5,498 nt of DNA. Source: Chloroflexota bacterium. Lineage in GTDB: Bacteria > Chloroflexota > Dehalococcoidia > Lucifugimonadales > CATQGZ01. The notes under the pieces are model-generated. The model was not told where the DNA came from. It saw only the letters and a list, made by a program, of their open reading frames with translations, and did no database searches. The DNA lies in the NCBI GenBank assembly GCA_027624995.1, contig JAQBTI010000171.1, positions 1 through 5,498 of the forward strand, in the 5' to 3' direction. Position numbers and translations under genes: made by a program. The stretch's first letter is position 1. Every line of letters starts with the position of its first letter. Below are positions 5,140 to 5,498 of this stretch, in pieces.

Positions 5140-5498
5140 TTACGCCGCCAGTGCTGACTCCGGCGCTACCTCGTACTTATCGAACTCAATCGTGTAATTC
5201 GCCCTGCCCTGCGAAAGTCCTCGCAAGGAATCGGCGTACCCAAAGCTTTCGCCCAGGGGGATGAGAGCACGAACGGACTGGATGTCCCGCTGGCCCTCTA
5301 TGTTCTTAATATTCGCGCGTCGGCGACCAAGGTCCCCGAGCACGTCACCCAAAAACTCGCCCGGAGTAACAACCTCCAGGCGCATAACAGGCTCTAATAG
5401 GATCGCCCCCGCCCTGATGACGGCGGATTTGGCCGCCATCGATCCGGCGATCTGGAAGGCCATCCCGGACGAGTCCACCTCGTGGTAGCTCCCGTCGA
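5140..5498 (-). CDS. fusA: Elongation factor G, C-terminal part (5' end outside window)
   Basis: EF-G is the GTPase that moves tRNAs and mRNA through the ribosome after peptide bond formation. Only the last 118 residues are present, so the GTPase domain cannot be assessed. The visible part opens with DGSYHEVDSS, the end of domain IV. Domain V follows, with LLEPVM, EVVTPGEFLGDVLGDLGRRR, IPLGESFGYADSLR and QGRANYTIEF, all typical EF-G signatures. The reading frame is open to the right window edge and ends in TAA, followed by a 71-bp gap before rpsJ. The C-terminus is short (DKYEVAPESALAA) and lacks the longer tail of E. coli EF-G. It sits immediately upstream of the S10 genes with no tuf between them. 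A paralogous EF-G2-type protein cannot be wholly excluded from the C-terminus alone, but the location next to rpsJ favours the main translational EF-G. Confidence 0.96.
   Translation of the reverse strand, partial: DGSYHEVDSSGMAFQIAGSMAAKSAVIRAGAILLEPVMRLEVVTPGEFLGDVLGDLGRRRANIKNIEGQRDIQSVRALIPLGESFGYADSLRGLSQGRANYTIEFDKYEVAPESALAA

Noticed and set aside
310..5142. Reassignment of TAG to an amino acid, prompted by its frequent use
   Set aside because: Each protein ends at its normal family length at the TAG, and the next gene begins within a few bases, so TAG acts as a stop.
4637..5197. A plus-strand open frame of about 186 codons across the rplC start, rpsJ and the fusA gap
   Set aside because: It crosses several gene boundaries on the opposite strand and has no recognisable motif. 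The minus-strand genes account for the sequence.
1..5498. Mobile elements, CRISPR arrays, tRNA or rRNA genes
   Set aside because: The window is filled by contiguous ribosomal protein genes. I saw no direct repeats, spacer-like periodicity, transposase motifs or RNA gene signatures, and the only non-coding stretch over 15 bp is the 71-bp fusA-rpsJ gap.

Overview
The window is ordinary, essential bacterial chromosome: the S10-spc type ribosomal protein cluster, read entirely from the minus strand. In transcription order (high to low coordinates) it holds the 3' end of fusA (EF-G), then rpsJ (uS10), rplC (uL3), rplD (uL4), rplW (uL23), rplB (uL2), rpsS (uS19), rplV (uL22), rpsC (uS3), rplP (uL16), rpmC (uL29) and the first 104 codons of rpsQ (uS17), which runs off the left edge. 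This is the textbook bacterial order with nothing inserted. Every gene was recognised from conserved residues in its translation, and no plus-strand gene is credible.

Layout. At 5140-5498 lie domain IV end and domain V of EF-G, ending in TAA. A 71-bp gap (5069-5139) is the only real intergenic space and carries a small hairpin (5096-5118). From 5068 down to the left edge the genes are packed with gaps of 0 to 15 bp, one 4-bp ATGA overlap (rpmC/rpsQ) and one 41-bp overlap (rpsC/rplP). This implies a single polycistronic message with extensive translational coupling. No internal promoter or terminator was found inside the packed block.

How the genes work together. EF-G drives translocation. 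uS10, uS19 and uS3 build the 30S head, and uS17 is an early 16S-binding protein of the 30S body. uL3, uL2 and uL16 surround or organise the peptidyl-transferase region. uL4 and uL22 line the narrow part of the exit tunnel, and uL23 and uL29 frame its mouth.

Organism. The DNA is fairly GC-rich and the proteins are clearly bacterial. There is no tuf between fusA and rpsJ, and several normally conserved positions are altered (uL22 hairpin, uL2 near the active-site His, uL3 N-terminus). My tentative placement is an uncultured member of the Chloroflexota (Dehalococcoidia/SAR202-like). This is an impression from general family knowledge, not a search result.

Points worth a second look: 8 of 11 visible stop codons are TAG; 5 of 11 visible starts are GTG or TTG; a 41-bp rpsC/rplP overlap gives uS3 an acidic tail; uS17 also has an extended acidic tail; the uL22 tunnel hairpin is divergent; and there is a hairpin in the fusA-rpsJ gap. 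I see no novel defence, mobile or biosynthetic system here.
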